NCBI RefSeq assembly: GCF_016808095.1
Contig: NC_068973.1
Location: 11,714,501 to 11,778,500 of the forward strand
Length of the DNA: 64,000 bases
Source of the DNA: Vigna angularis
Lineage: Eukaryota > Streptophyta > Magnoliopsida > Fabales > Fabaceae
Direction of reading: 5' to 3'
Under the pieces are notes generated by a model, which ran no database searches, was not told where the DNA came from, and saw only the letters and a list, made by a program, of their open reading frames with translations. Shown here piece by piece: positions 11,981 to 24,659 of the stretch; position 1 is the stretch's first letter, and each line of letters opens with the position of its first letter. Position numbers and translations under genes: made by a program.

Positions 11981-14926
11981 TTAAAACTCAAGCCACCTCC
12001 TCTGCCTCATGTTTAACTCCTTTTGATCGAAGAGGTACTTGAGACTCTTGTGATCACTGAAAACCTGAAAGGTAGCTCCGTACAGATGATGTCTCCAAAT
12101 TTTCAAAGCAAAAACGACCGCTGCCAGCTCCAGGTCGTGTGTCGGATAGTTCCTCTCGTGAATTTTCAATTGTCGAGAAGCGTACGCCACTGCTCGTCTC
12201 TCTTGCATCAGCACACAGCCCAAACCTTGATGAGAGGCGTCACAGTAGACTTCAAATGGTTTGGCAGTGTCCGGAATCACTAAAACCGGAGCGCTCGTCA
12301 ACTTCCGCTTAAGCTCCTGAAAACTCTCTTCACACCGATCGGTCCAAGCGAACGGGTGATCCTTGCGCGTGAGCTGTGTTAGTGGTGCTACTATCTTGGA
12401 AAAACCTTCAATAAAACGCCTATAATAGCCTGCAAGACCAACGAAGCTCCGCACTTCTGTAACCGAACGCGGACTCGTCCACTCCAAAACCGCTCGTACT
12501 TTTGCCGGGTCCACAGAAATTCCTTCGGCTGACACAACATGCCCCAAGAACTGCACGCTCTTCATCCAAAATTCACACTTTGACAACTTGGCGTACAATT
12601 CCTTCTCCTTCAACACTCCAAGCACGACCCGCAAATGTTCCTCATGCTCTTCATGGCTCTTGGAGTAAATCAGGATATCGTCAATGAAGACCACTACGAA
12701 CTTGTCCAGGTAGGGTCGGAATATCCGGTTCATGTAGTCCATGAAGATCGCTGGCGCGTTCGTCACCCCGAACGGCATTACCACATACTCATAATGCCCA
12801 TAACGAGACCTAAAGGCCGTCTTCTGAATGTCCCCTTGCTTCACCCGAATCTGATGATAGCCCGAGCGTAAGTCAATCTTTGAGAATACGCTCGCTCCCT
12901 GTAACTGATCCAGTAGATCGTCAATCCTAGGAAGTGGATACTTGTTCTTGATAGTAAGCTTATTAAGCTGCCGGTAGTCAATGCAAAGTCTGGAGCTGCC
13001 ATCCTTCTTCTTTACTAACAACACAGGCGCTCCCCAAGGTGATACGCTCGGCCTGATGAACTGCTTGTCCATTAATTCTTCAATCTGCTTCTTGAGCTCA
13101 ACCAATTCAGCAGGCGACATTCTATATGGTTGAACCGATATTGGCGCTGCTGTCGTCACCAGGTCGATCGTAAATTCAACCTCACGAACAGGAGGTAGTC
13201 CAGGTATCTCGTTTGGAAAGACTTCAGGAAACTCTTCAATTACCGATCGTCCTCCATTCGACTCATCTTGTGACGATCGTCCCCACTTCACTCCTTCCAC
13301 TTCTTCATCTGAATGCGTCATTATCAGGAAACAGTAGGCGCCCTCTACTATATCTTCCTTCAGCTGACCGAGCGTCACTAAGAACTCCTCTTCTTCTTCA
13401 TCTGGAAAGACTAACTCTTTCTTACCACAATCTATGAGAATGTGATTGGTAGCCAACCAATCCATCCCCAAAATTACCTCTAAACCTTGAAGAGGCAAGC
13501 AGATGAGATTAACTTTGAATCTACGTCCCTCAACTTCTATAGGACATCTAAAGCAAGCTGTAGATGTTCTAATCCCACCAGCCGCTGGGGTTGACACCAC
13601 CAAGTCGAACTGTAATTCACTCTCCACTAACCCCAGCTTTTCAACGCACGCCTTCGAGATGAAGGAATGAGTTGCCCCCGAATCATATAACACGCAGCAA
13701 GGTTTTCCAAATAGCAAACAATTACCGATGATGAGTGTACCTGAACTAGCAGCTTCAGCACCCGTGATAGCATACACTCGTCCAACTGCCTGCGCACGTC
13801 CCCCTCTCCCTTGTTGTGTTCTTCCAGCGTTCGGCGGTCTTGCTACCGCACGGCCTCCCATGTTACACTCTTGATCCGAGTGTCCGCTCCTTCTGCACTT
13901 AGTGCAGTATTTTCCACCATTCAGTTGAGGACAAACCCACCTAAAGTGCGGTCCTCCACACTGGAAACATGTCAGACTCCTTGGCTGTCCAGATTGGCCG
14001 ACAGTAGCCAAGGCTTGGGATCCACCCGAGGGTTGGTTTGGACGAACGTACGGGGTTCTTCTCACAGTAGAAGTATTCCTTGACAAAACCGGCCCTCTGC
14101 TCAACTGTTGCTTCTTCTGTTGCTCGGCCTCAGCCACATTCTTCTCTAACACTTTAGCCCTCTCAACCATAGCAGGGAATGACCTAATGCACAAGCTGGA
14201 TATCAATACCTTCAAGTCGCTCCTCAGCCCGTTTTCAAACTTCCTGCATTGCCATTCTTCGCTCGTAGCCATGGTGTTAAAACAGACCAGATGCTTGAAT
14301 CTATTAGTATACTCTGAGACGGACATTCCCCCTTGTACCAACTGTAGAAACTCCACTTCTTTAGCAAAACGTACGCTGTCCGGGAAATATTCTTCGTAAA
14401 ATTTTGCTCTGAAAGCTGCCCAAGTTACGGGACTCTGAGCGTCCGTCAAGATTGCTTTCATGCTCGTCCACCAGTGACTTGCTTCACCAGTCAGCAAGTA
14501 TTCAGTAAAGGCTAATCGGTTGTCATCCGGACACCTCTTAGCGTTGTAGATCCGCTCCATATCTCTGAGCCACTGATCCGCTTCATCCGGAAGACCTTTT
14601 CCACTGAACTTGGCCGGATGGTGTTGGAGAAAGCTTTCTAAACTCCATTCAGCAGTAGGCTGGGCAGCGTTGGAAGAGGACGCTCCTGCCGCGCCCCTAG
14701 TAGCAGCCAGTATTTCCATCAACTGCCGCTGAGTCGTCTCAGAGTTGGCTCGAGAGACTTCCAAACTCTGCATGGCGTTCTGATTCTGCTGCATCAGAGT
14801 GGCGTTCTGCTCTATCAGCGTATTATTCTGTTGCTGCAGTCTATCAATTACCGTCTCCAACAACCTAGTGCTGTTGGACGTATCAGGCTCGTTAGGTTGA
14901 GGTCGTGGAGGGAGTCTAGGTGCCAT
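11981..14926 (-). pseudogene. gag-pol: gypsy gag-protease-RT-RNase H polyprotein, cut by a frameshift
   Basis: I take the ATG at 14924-14926 ([10 protein letters not shown]); the frame upstream of it opens only with GTG. The N-terminus has a Gln/Asn-rich coiled-coil stretch ([16 protein letters not shown]). Next come the Retrotrans_gag domain ([19 protein letters not shown]), two zinc knuckles ([13 protein letters not shown] and [14 protein letters not shown]) and the aspartic protease ([12 protein letters not shown]). Reverse transcriptase follows, with [20 protein letters not shown] and the catalytic [11 protein letters not shown]. RNase H has [11 protein letters not shown] and [19 protein letters not shown]. 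The frame ends at a TAA after WLEF at 11981; the codons beyond continue the family pattern in another frame, so a single-base change near 11985 is the break. Without integrase in frame the product could not support integration. Confidence 0.92.
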
Positions 14927-15064
14927 TTGTTCTCTGGACACAAAGAAAACGAACGTTAGTAATGTGTAAAGAGTTGAGAAAATAACTCATTTAAACACAT
15001 ATTAAGCACACAACAAAAACACAGTGCACTCATAACCTACAGTGTCCTTTAAGAGAACAAAACG

Positions 15065-15076
15065 GCTCTGATACCA
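15065..15076 (-). other. primer-binding site (initiator Met tRNA type), gypsy
   Basis: The minus strand reads TGGTATCAGAGC four bases inside the right LTR, giving the direction of transcription. Confidence 0.93.
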
Positions 15077-15080
15077 CTAA

Positions 15081-17575
15081 TGTAACATCCCAAAATATAG
15101 TAATTACCATAAATTAGAATTAATTACAATTAACAGTTAAAAACATGCAGTTTTACACTAAACATAAAATTCCAAAACCGAACGTGCTTACGTCCAGAGA
15201 TAAACTACCATACAGTAGTATTTCAAAGTTTAGAGACGAACGGTTTTACAAACTTTAACCGAACGTCCAAAAGCTAACAGCAAAAATAAAAACTACAACT
15301 TAGCGAGCGCTCTAGGGCTCGGCTTTAACCTCTACTTCGACCAGATTGGCGTCCTCCAAATTTTCTTCTTCCAGTGTTTCTTCAAGCAACGCCTCTCTGT
15401 CTGCTCACATCCACACGGATGATCATTGCATAGACAAGAAGAACGTTCATGGACGAACGACAACACAAGGAAATAACACAGGGTAAGCTTATTGAATTTA
15501 ATTCACAAGTCATTCATACACATAGCATTTTCATATTCATAAAAGATCACAACACATAAAATCAGTTCAAACTCTCATAAGACAGACCGTCCGGACTGTA
15601 TGAATCCATGTACCTACAGGCGTTCGTGCACCCGGGTGATGTGATAACTGTAAACTTTCAACAACTGCCACCCGAGGTTAGCCCTATCAGTCCAAAGTAC
15701 TCAATAGGACTAGGACCTCCTACCATTCCCACACATGACCTACTCCCCTCTACTTGAGGACGAGCACTCACGGAATATCAGGATGAACTGCCATCAGTAA
15801 ATTTACCATGGTCATACTACACAACTTCTCATATTCAAATCATAGAGACGTTCCTCCTTGGAACGCTCGTTCAAATTCCAAAATCATAGTTTCATCTCAT
15901 ATACGGTTCGCACATTATATAATTCCCTCTAAATCACATTTTCATTCTTAGTTCCACTTTCATAAAAAGACGAGCGTTCAGACCCCTTCATAATGAGGAC
16001 GAACGTTATCATGATACCGAGATATACTCGTTTCTGAAAGAAAGAAAACGAACGTCTTTCCAAGGACGGACGTTAAGACCATTTGAATCAATTAAATGGA
16101 CTGACTCTAGAGCGATTCAACTGATACTTAGAATAATTTAAATTCAAGAACTTTAGATCGAATCCAAATGAATAAAGGTATCGCAAGACTTTTAGAGATT
16201 GATAACGGATACGAATTTATAAAAGATATTAACCGTCAGTCAATGACCGAACGCGGTAATGGATATTTATTTACTGTTTGGACGAACGCTATTTTCATAC
16301 GTGGGGAATTCAAGTGTAAGGACGAGCGTTCGGTATAAGACCGAGCGCTACCCATAACGAACGCTCTGGGTCGAGACCCATCGCTGAGGCGGGATATTAA
16401 TAGAAAGAGAAATTTATAAGATAATCATAGTGAAGGGAATTATTTAGGAATGACTAAGTATATAAGGTGGAATTTTTCTAAGCTTCTCACTTTCTCGCAT
16501 AACTCTCAGTGCACCTACGTTTGGCCGAACGCTCAAACGTAAGACTAATAGAAGAGGGCGTTCGTCCTAGATCAGTATTCTTTCCAAATGAAAGAATTCT
16601 GTTTTCAAGTAAAGTACAAAATACCGAACGGTCAAAGACCGTTCGATAACGAACGTTCATTTTCATAGTATTTCATATTTCCAGTCTCAATTACAGTAAC
16701 TCATTTTTCAGTATAAACCTTCATGCATTTAACTACGCATATCATAGCACATTTCATAAATTTCACATATCATCTCATCATCCAGATCATACATCAAAGA
16801 TTAATCATACAGATTTCATACTTCATAATTTCACATACTTCATATAGCACAGCACATACACATGAATTAAACTTAATAAGCTTCCCTTACCTGGATTAGT
16901 AGTGAACGAATGTCCTAACGCGAAATCCCAGATTCACCCAACTATCACTTCTATCCTCAGACCACTCAACTTCTTGCAAACTAAAACAAATTCCAGAATC
17001 AAACTTGATTCAGATAAAGAGAATGCATATAACCAGATTTGGTTTTGCATGAACCCTAATAATGAACAGCTAAGGGACGAACTTACCAGAATTCAAAACT
17101 TGAACTTGTTCGGTTTGATGGAAAGCTTATGACGTCTGGATTGCTTCTACGGTCTCTGAAATTGGATCGAAGAAGAAGAAGGTAAGTTATGGTAGAGAGA
17201 AGATGGAGGTTCTAGAGAGAAGGCAGAGAATTTGGAAATCAAAGGTTTAGGGAAGAAGATGAAGCATGCAGAGAAGTGGGAAAGTGTTTTTCAGAAAATT
17301 AATTTCTCTCCCCACGTAGGACGAACGTCCATTCACCTGCTGCCACTTGGATTCCACTAACGTTTTCGAATGTTCCAAAGTGACACTTGGCAGCTGCATG
17401 CAGAATGAGTGTGAGTGCGTTTTAATGGCACTGCACGTGTGACGAGGGTGCATTAAATGGTGCTCAGAACGAGAGGGTGTGGGTGCGTTTCTTAATACAA
17501 ATTCTGAACAGGATTTTAGAGCATTAATGACATGATTTGACAGGTGGAGGTGGTTTAAATTTTCGAGACCTTACA
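15081..17575 (-). repeat. 5' LTR of the gypsy element
   Basis: 2,495 bases, partner of 7821-10314 with about 22 substitutions and one single-base indel by eye. It lies next to the primer site and so is the promoter-side LTR. Confidence 0.96.
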
Positions 17576-18719
17576 ACTATATATATATTATTATTTTAAT
17601 TTTAAAATATAAAAATAAAGTGATAGTATGAAATGTATAAATTAGAATAGAAAATTTCATTATATATTACATATTATATATTGTTATATTTAATAGCTTC
17701 GTAGTCATATGGGAGCAACTTGAAGTTGTTTACATAGGTGTGTTTTAGCTTCAAAATATTAATACTTTCGTCAATAAAATAGATAACATGGTCTTAACAC
17801 AATCATAAGAGCTTAGTATAACAATTTTTGTTAAGTAAATTATTATGTAAACATTAATCATTATGTAAAAAAAATCCATTATCATCCAATTAATGATAAA
17901 CTGAATTAAACATATATAATCACGAAAAGACAGAAAGGAATATTTGTTTGAAGGGCAAGACCTGACAATAAGACAGAAAGTGCTTTAAGAATGATCCAGC
18001 ATGCTTGTGAAAAAATTTAAGTTAAAAACTTTCTGTCTCAATCATTTTAATAATATTTAGAGCCATCCATAAAAAAACTCACGTTTTAATTTCAACTTCT
18101 TTATGAAATCGAATGTAAATCAAAAGTGGAAACCTTGGACCATCTAAATTATTGAACTTTTAACTCATTTTTTTTAGTGTTAAAAAGCATTCTCTTTTAT
18201 GGGTCGAAAGTAATGTTATACCAACTCAACATAGACACATCACATATATTATGGTCCTTTATTTGATTATAAGGTATAATCAAATAATGTATAACATTAT
18301 TTGATTATATTATTACATTGTAGTGTGGAGTTTGCTTAAAGCTTATTTATGAGTTTACTTTCACATTTTTTGTTTGTTTGTTGTGGGTGTGCTTATTTCT
18401 CTTTTAAAAAAAAGAAAGGGAAACGTTTAACTTCTTTTTCTCAAAACTTACCTAGTTTTTAGCTTTTCAAGATACATGAGTTTTGATTACGGTTATTATA
18501 TATAGTTTTTTTTTTCTGCTTTTTAATATTTGAAACAAAACTGTTTTCAACCTTTGTGAATTTTGATTTATGCTTAGGTTAAATACTTACTTCAACTTTT
18601 ATTTCTTCAAAATTTTCAATTATTCTTGATCTTTATTATTCATTTAAAAAATAAATAAATAATATCTATTTTATAACTCTTAAAAGGTTCTTTAGGTGTC
18701 ACATTTACAGAAATATCAT
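17576..18719. other. A+T-rich non-genic stretch
   Basis: No gene, repeat boundary or RNA gene recognised. Contains short homopolymer-rich runs only. Confidence 0.65.
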
Positions 18720-19745
18720 TTAATAATCAGATTGCAGGTTTGATTAATTTGATTACAAAGATCAGTCACAATATTATCATTTTAATCCATTTTATTCCTA
18801 TATACCTATTTGGTTCCAATCACATTCATATAATCACTTCTAGGAATTTGAGACCACACATAATTTCTAGTGAATTGTTTAAGTTCATCTTCTGTAGTAA
18901 CAATTCAATTATTATCACTCAATGCATCATTAATAGTTTTAGAATCAACTTGTGATACAACAACAACATTTTCACAAAAATTATTAAGCTTGAATGTAAT
19001 AAAAATTCCCTTATCAAATCCACCAATGACATTCCTTTGATAGTCCTTTGGGAATTTTCCAATCTTTAGGCAAGCTGCTGTGAATAGGAGTTTCAACTGT
19101 TGGTTCATTGCTACAAGATGGTTCAACTTCAACTTCAATTTGCTTTTCTCGAATTGAATGTTCCTCATTTGCATCATATACACTTGATCTTGCAATTTGA
19201 TTTAGATTCATTAAACACACCATGTATTCAACAATCATTAGTCTATTGTATACTCTATATGCATGACTATTTGAAGCATAATCAAGAAAGATTCTTTCAT
19301 AAGCTTTTGCATCAAACTTGTCATATTTTTCTTTACTATTGTTTCAGCTAAACACTTTTAGATGAGTTATAACAGGTTTTCTTCCTTTATAAAGCTCATA
19401 AGGGGTTTTCTTTAAATTAGACCAAATCAACACATAGTTTAAATCATAGCTAGATGTGTTGACAACATCAACCCAAAAGTATTTCAACAATAAAGATTCA
19501 TTCAACATGATTCTAACTAGTTCTTCAAGTGATATATTCTTTGTCTCAAGCACACCATTTTGTTAGTTTTAGGAGCATAAAAGTTATGTTTTATACTAAG
19601 CTTTTCACAAAAAGTTTTCAAACATTTCATTTTAAACTCTCCTCCATGATCACTTCTAATAGAAACAACTTTAAAATCCTTCTCATTTTTTATAACCTTG
19701 GAAAATCTTTTGAAAGCATTATAAGTATCATTTTTTTATGCTAAA
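18720..19745 (-). pseudogene. decayed Copia integrase/reverse transcriptase fragment
   Basis: Read on the minus strand from about 19720 down, pieces of a Copia polyprotein appear in order in shifting frames. These are part of the integrase core (SIRSDHGGEFK), then MLNESLLLKYFWVDVVNTSS and LKKTPYELYKGRKP, then the stretch leading into RT (LNNFCENVVVVSQVD, INDALSDNN). Several frameshifts and stops separate them. No LTRs, primer site or target duplication could be tied to the fragment, so it is an old truncated relic, unrelated in age to the two recent elements to the left. Confidence 0.85.
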
Positions 19746-19946
19746 AGTAATGTCCATGTGTATCTATGTGTAAGACTCTCATCAATCCTATTTTTGATAA
19801 AAATAAAATTAAAATTAAACATTTAATTTTAAAACTAAAATTAAATTATTTTGAGAATCTATTTAAAGTATATATTAAGTGATTTGAAGTTAATTTAACG
19901 ATGCATAATTTTAATAGTTTTTTTAATAATAACTTTCAATAGTATG

Positions 19947-19968
19947 ATATATATATATATATATATAT

Positions 19969-20009
<41 letters not shown>

Positions 20010-20017
20010 TATATATA
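19947..20017. repeat. (AT)n microsatellite, interrupted
   Basis: Alternating AT for about 70 bases broken by two CAT interruptions. Confidence 0.9.
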
Positions 20018-21100
20018 AGGTATATATATAAGGTATATTAAGTTGTAATGTGTTGTATAAGCATTACTTAGGGAATTTGATATGACCCAATAAAAGCCAA
20101 ATAGACAAATGTATTATAGGTGAAAGCCAATTGAGATATCTGACAAAGTTAAGGGTAGAGAGTCATCGATATCGATGCTTAATGAGATGCATAAGAAATT
20201 ATCCTATTATATGCAACCTACACTAGACGGATAAATTATCAAACAAACCAGGTATTGTTACAAGTATTAGTATATAAATACAAACTTAATTGTAGTCTTT
20301 TGAAAGCAATCAATCAATATATATATCTTTTTGTGGAGGAAATGTGTAGCATTTGGTATTCTTGATGTGTGATTACTCATATATCGATGTTGAGTATATT
20401 TAATTCAATATTTAGGTCACCCATATATTTTGTTGTGTTATGATCCTACTGTGATCGTGCTTTTGACGTGAAATTGTATGATTTCATAAAGTGTAGGTGC
20501 TAAAGAGAGTATAAATGTAGAGTTATAGTTAGACATATGTTATATTATATTTGTTATGAGTTGTATATTTTTGGGTTATATATAATATAAAGATATAATA
20601 AATATTCAATTAAGAATGTATCATGTAACTTGTATGTTTTGTGAGATTCACAACCACAAATTTTGGAGTTTTATACGTTAGGATTCCAAGTTTGAGTTTG
20701 ACTCCTACGTTCAGTAGAAATAAAAAAATTTAGTAATATATATTAAAACAATTATAAATTCATTATCTTAAAGGTTATGAATATGATGTGGAGTTAAGTT
20801 TTTTGTATGGGTTAGATCATAATTTATTGATGTTATTTTTTTTATGAATTCTTCCTTGAAAGATTGAACAATGATATTAAAGATAGTGATTAATCTTAGT
20901 GATTGACTCAAAATAGTACATGGGTAAAAAATCTTATATATGATAATTTCTTGTATTAAGAGTTTTCCTCTAGAAGGAATTTGAAGCAAGTGTGTCCATA
21001 GAAAGTGGGTAAAGAATCTTATGAGGATTTCTTACATCAAACATCTTCATGATAATTTCAGGTAAGCGTGTTTCGCTAAGATAAATAGCTAGTTAAGTAA
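20018..21100. other. non-genic, includes LTR-like promoter wording
   Basis: No coding region. Around 20270-20330 a TATATAAATA is followed by GAAAGCAATCAATCAATATATATATC, wording typical of the R region of plant Copia LTRs, so an old LTR fragment is possible. I found no partner or ends. Confidence 0.3.
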
Positions 21101-21149
21101 AGGTCAGAATTGGGAGAGGAGAGATTACCAATGTCGAAGAGACTCATAC

Positions 21150-22030
21150 TTAAGGAAGAAATTATTTGGAATCTAAGTAAGTTAGATTCTCAAATTGAGT
21201 ACAAATGAAAAAGTTAAGCAACATATAAGGAAAAAGACCCATAAACTCATTGTTTTAAGGTTTTATGTTAGAGTTGGTGTAACAATCTCTTATATAGATT
21301 GCTTATAGTTGTTTGGTGTCGAATCTACTTTATGTATCCCCTCACGAAATATGTAATAATGGTAGCAAAGTCGATGATTTATCTTGGTAACTGGTATGAA
21401 TGTGTGGGTTAAGAACCCCAGATGAGAGAATTCTTTATATAAAAAGTCTTTCTTGTTTGCAAGGATTTTAAGTAAGTGTATCTCGTTGGGGGGGGGGGGG
21501 GGTAAGCAATCATACAAGTGATTTCACACTTGAGAAGAAGATTGTTAGGAATCCAAGTGAGTATGAGTTCCACATTTGAGTAAAAATGAGGAAGTTGAGC
21601 AACAAATAAGGAGAAAGACCATAAATCCATTGTTTGAAAGTTTTCGCTAGGAGGTGATGTCACTCATTGGTGTTTGACATATCCTCCCTTCACCAAAAGT
21701 CTCACATTCTATAAAGTAAATATTTGGCACACTACTAACATATCAACTCAAATTGTTCTTGTAACTAGTGATTTGCATAGACTCATTGATAGTGACAATC
21801 TTTTCCTATCATTAGCCTTCAATGATACCATTGATCGATCTTTCAAGGAATGATTCATTGGAAATAAACGACACCAATGAGACATGAGTCCAATCCACAT
21901 AAGGGATTAATAACACCTCCAACCTAAAAACTTAAGACAATGAATTTATATATCATCCTTATATAGTGCTCAACTTTCTCATCTTTATTCAATGTGAGAC
22001 TTGAACTCATACTTGGATTCATAATCGTTT
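21150..22030. repeat. cluster of a noncoding dispersed repeat
   Basis: Three diverged copies of one motif: 21190-21290 and 21575-21665 in direct orientation, and 21915-22020 inverted. The shared wording is GAGTAAAAATGAGGAAGTTG, then AGCAACATATAAGGA, AAGACC, CATAAACTCATTGTTT. Two more copies lie in intron 11 of the borate exporter gene (29585-29790). The family is unknown to me; it has no coding capacity. Confidence 0.7.
21488..21502. repeat. poly(G) run of 15
   Basis: An uninterrupted run of fifteen G. Such runs are rare in A+T-rich plant DNA and are prone to length change and sequencing error. Confidence 0.9.
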
Positions 22031-22589
22031 ATTGTCATTATATTCAACAAGATTCATATATTATACTCTAACATAGGGCTTACAAAATCAAGTATTTCAA
22101 AATAAGTATTATTATCCACAATATATATGTAAAGTGAAATGTAAAGTCCTAGGTTTGTTCAGAGGTATCTCTTAGACCTTTAACATCTTTTACTCATGTA
22201 TCAAATATAATCATAGTAAGAAGTCATACAAGCAACACCAAAACACCAAAAGTATAAGTTATTAAGATTAGCACACACATATTAGTGAAAGAAAGATATC
22301 TCGTACAAGTAAAACATACACATTTAAAGGTGTGAAACAAAATTCATTGAGTGGATTTAATCAGAAAATTATCCTAATTACTCTCAGGTTTGGATTCGTG
22401 CGACAAATAAAAATTTATTGATTATATCAACTTGTAAGGTTATAACAAAAAATAATACAAATTTTCTTTGCAAATTCTTTGCAAAACTGTGCAAGCTGAT
22501 TACTGTGTACTGACATCACGATCCTATAACTCAACTAGAAAGGTAGACTACTACTCCTTTACTGAAACTCTTTCCATGCCTTCAAGACA

Positions 22590-23240
22590 TGAAAAGACTG
22601 GGGGACTGATGTAATGTAACTGAAGACCTTTGCTAATGGTGACCTCTGATAATAGGGTGCGCAAAACATATTGCATACCGATATCTGAGGACCAAGTATA
22701 GTAAAGGTTAATAGTTATTCACATATCAACATCTGCTTGAGGGATAGGTTTCACATACCAAATACTACCTATCGAGTACCTCCTACCAAGTACCGCCTAC
22801 TTTGTACCTACTAAGTACTTCTTGCGAAGGCAGAGTATAGATGCCAAGTGTCAAATGTTGTTCCCTCCCTCCCAAAGATCTAGCTCTCCCTCCCAAAGAT
22901 CTAGCACTGCTTGTAGATATCGAATGTCGACTACCAATGTGCACTATCTACTAGAGTTTGGTGCTATTTACCAGTACCTCATGCACAAAGAGCAACATAC
23001 TTCGAATGTCGAAGATATTAATGAATCCTATTCTACATAACTTACAGATTTGGCTAAGTACCGCTCAGGTAAACAAGCCATTGGACCACTAGGTCTACCC
23101 AGAGTCAGTTAGGTAAATGCTCACAAATATTAAAATATTTCTATAAATACCACAATAATAAGGTTTTGATTTTATTTTTTGCATTATTCTTCATTTGGAC
23201 TATTCTCTAACTCTAGGAATTGACTTGAACATGAGATAAT
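22590..23240 (+). mobile_element. possible terminal fragment of an old gypsy element
   Basis: At 22589-22612 the phrase AAAAGACTGGGGGACTGATG looks like a polypurine tract running into an LTR start. Downstream are repeated GAGTACC/AAGTACC wording (22760-22830) and a TATA-like CTATAAATACC (23142-23152). No second LTR or target duplication is visible, so this remains tentative. Confidence 0.3.
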
Positions 23241-24600
23241 CTTGTAAAGAGCCAAAACTCATTCATTATGTAAAAAACGAGTATTGAGAAAACATAAGAA
23301 AATTAATAAATAAAGACGGAGTAAAAGTTGTTCGAGAAATGAAAAACTCTTCACAAAATATCTCTTCAATCTTGTAAGTACATCAAGTTTGTTATCACTT
23401 AGTTTGTTTAGATGAAATTTGCTGAAACAAATTATATAGAATTAACAATTTTGTAGAATATTCCGAAAACTAGTTTCAATTTTAAGTTAATCAAATTATT
23501 CATTTCAATAAGTTTAAAATATACCGAAAACATGTAAAACATAAATGGTAACTTGTGAACGCAATTTCAAATGCTGAGTTATTACGAATACAAATAGCGT
23601 AACATGAAATCAAATATTCTCAAACAAATAATCAAACAATACTACGTAAAATCAGATTAAACTTTAAAATATTCTCTCGTATGTAAAGATTGTTTGGAGT
23701 CCGAGTAAAAGAAAAAACCTATAAAACCTCCATGAATCCGTGTGTCTACATATATTTCATTAAATCAATTAAAAATACAAATTGAAAGGTAAACCAGCAG
23801 AAAGAATCAAAATTATCGATTAACATGACCGACAAAATTTGAATTATTCACTAATAGAGTTACAATTAAGAATAGAGACTTATAGAAAAAAAATGAAGTT
23901 ATTTGAAAATAAATTATTATCGAATACGAAAGCTTTATATCCCCTGTAGTATTTATTTGTGAAAAATAAGGAAATTGATTCTGAATTTAAGAGAGAATAT
24001 TGAGAAAAGTTTACTTCAGGCACACAACTCAAACTCAGTCTAGAATAGAAAGAAAAAAGATGATGAAAACCAGAGGGAAGAAAGAAAGAAAGAAAGAAAA
24101 TTGGCTTTTAATTCTGTCTTTATTTTTTTAATTGTCATAAAACTTTCACTTATTTTATTTTTAAATGTATGTAAGAAAAATGATTCGTTACGTCCTACTT
24201 TTTTAACTTTAAAAATGTCAATCTGAAAATTTATTAAACAAAAAATAAAGTTAATTTTATGATAACTTTATGACTATTTTTAAAAGTAAACATAAAACAG
24301 CAAACTTTTTGCACACGCAGGTCATGATAAACTTTTCCAAACTACTCAATAATACAATTTTTGGGTTGCAACGATAGTACAAAACCATTTTTTAAGTCGT
24401 TAATAAAATATTTTTAACACGCAACTATCATTTTCCTTTACAGTTAACCGAAAGAACAAAACATGTTCATCTGTATCATAAGTGTGTTTGTTTTAACTGT
24501 TTTGTCTCTTCTGCACCTATGTCACACTATTATTTACTACTATGTTCTTTCTACAACCTTACCACTATCTCACTATTTTTCCTCTAATCCCATTCCCACT
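23241..24600. other. A+T-rich flank upstream of the borate exporter gene
   Basis: No gene seen. Contains a short (GAAA)n run at about 24078-24100. The proximal part presumably belongs to the promoter of the downstream gene. Confidence 0.55.
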
Positions 24601-24623
24601 ATTCCAATGTTTTTTTTTTTTTT

Positions 24624-24635
24624 TATATATAAATA
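24624..24635 (+). promoter_or_regulatory. candidate TATA box of the borate exporter gene
   Basis: TATATATAAATA directly after a T-run. Transcription would be expected to start about 30 bases downstream, near the CATTACAACAC at 24650. This gives a leader of about 1.2 kb if unspliced. Confidence 0.5.
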
Positions 24636-24659
24636 AACTATCTCAGCATTACAACACTA

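Larger units (their letters stand above)
7821..17575 (-). mobile_element. Ty3/gypsy LTR retrotransposon, Tekay/Del-like
   Basis: A 9,755-base element on the minus strand, flanked by the 5-bp duplication ACTAT (7816-7820 and 17576-17580). The LTRs are 7821-10314 and 15081-17575. Primer site and polypurine tract are both in place. The internal region codes for Gag, protease, reverse transcriptase and RNase H, then integrase, in gypsy order. The LTRs differ at about 22 positions in 2.5 kb by eye (close to 1%), so the insertion is recent. The coding region is nevertheless broken: frameshifts near 11985 and 11772 and a stop at 10435. Those lesions make it non-autonomous. Confidence 0.96.

Noticed and set aside
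18740..19744. Short plus-strand frames in this interval as genes
   Set aside because: The minus strand carries ordered Copia pol fragments; the plus-strand frames are their complements.
19947..20017. Possible CRISPR-like or regulatory array
   Set aside because: Simple AT microsatellite; there are no spaced repeats with unique spacers, and this is plant nuclear DNA.
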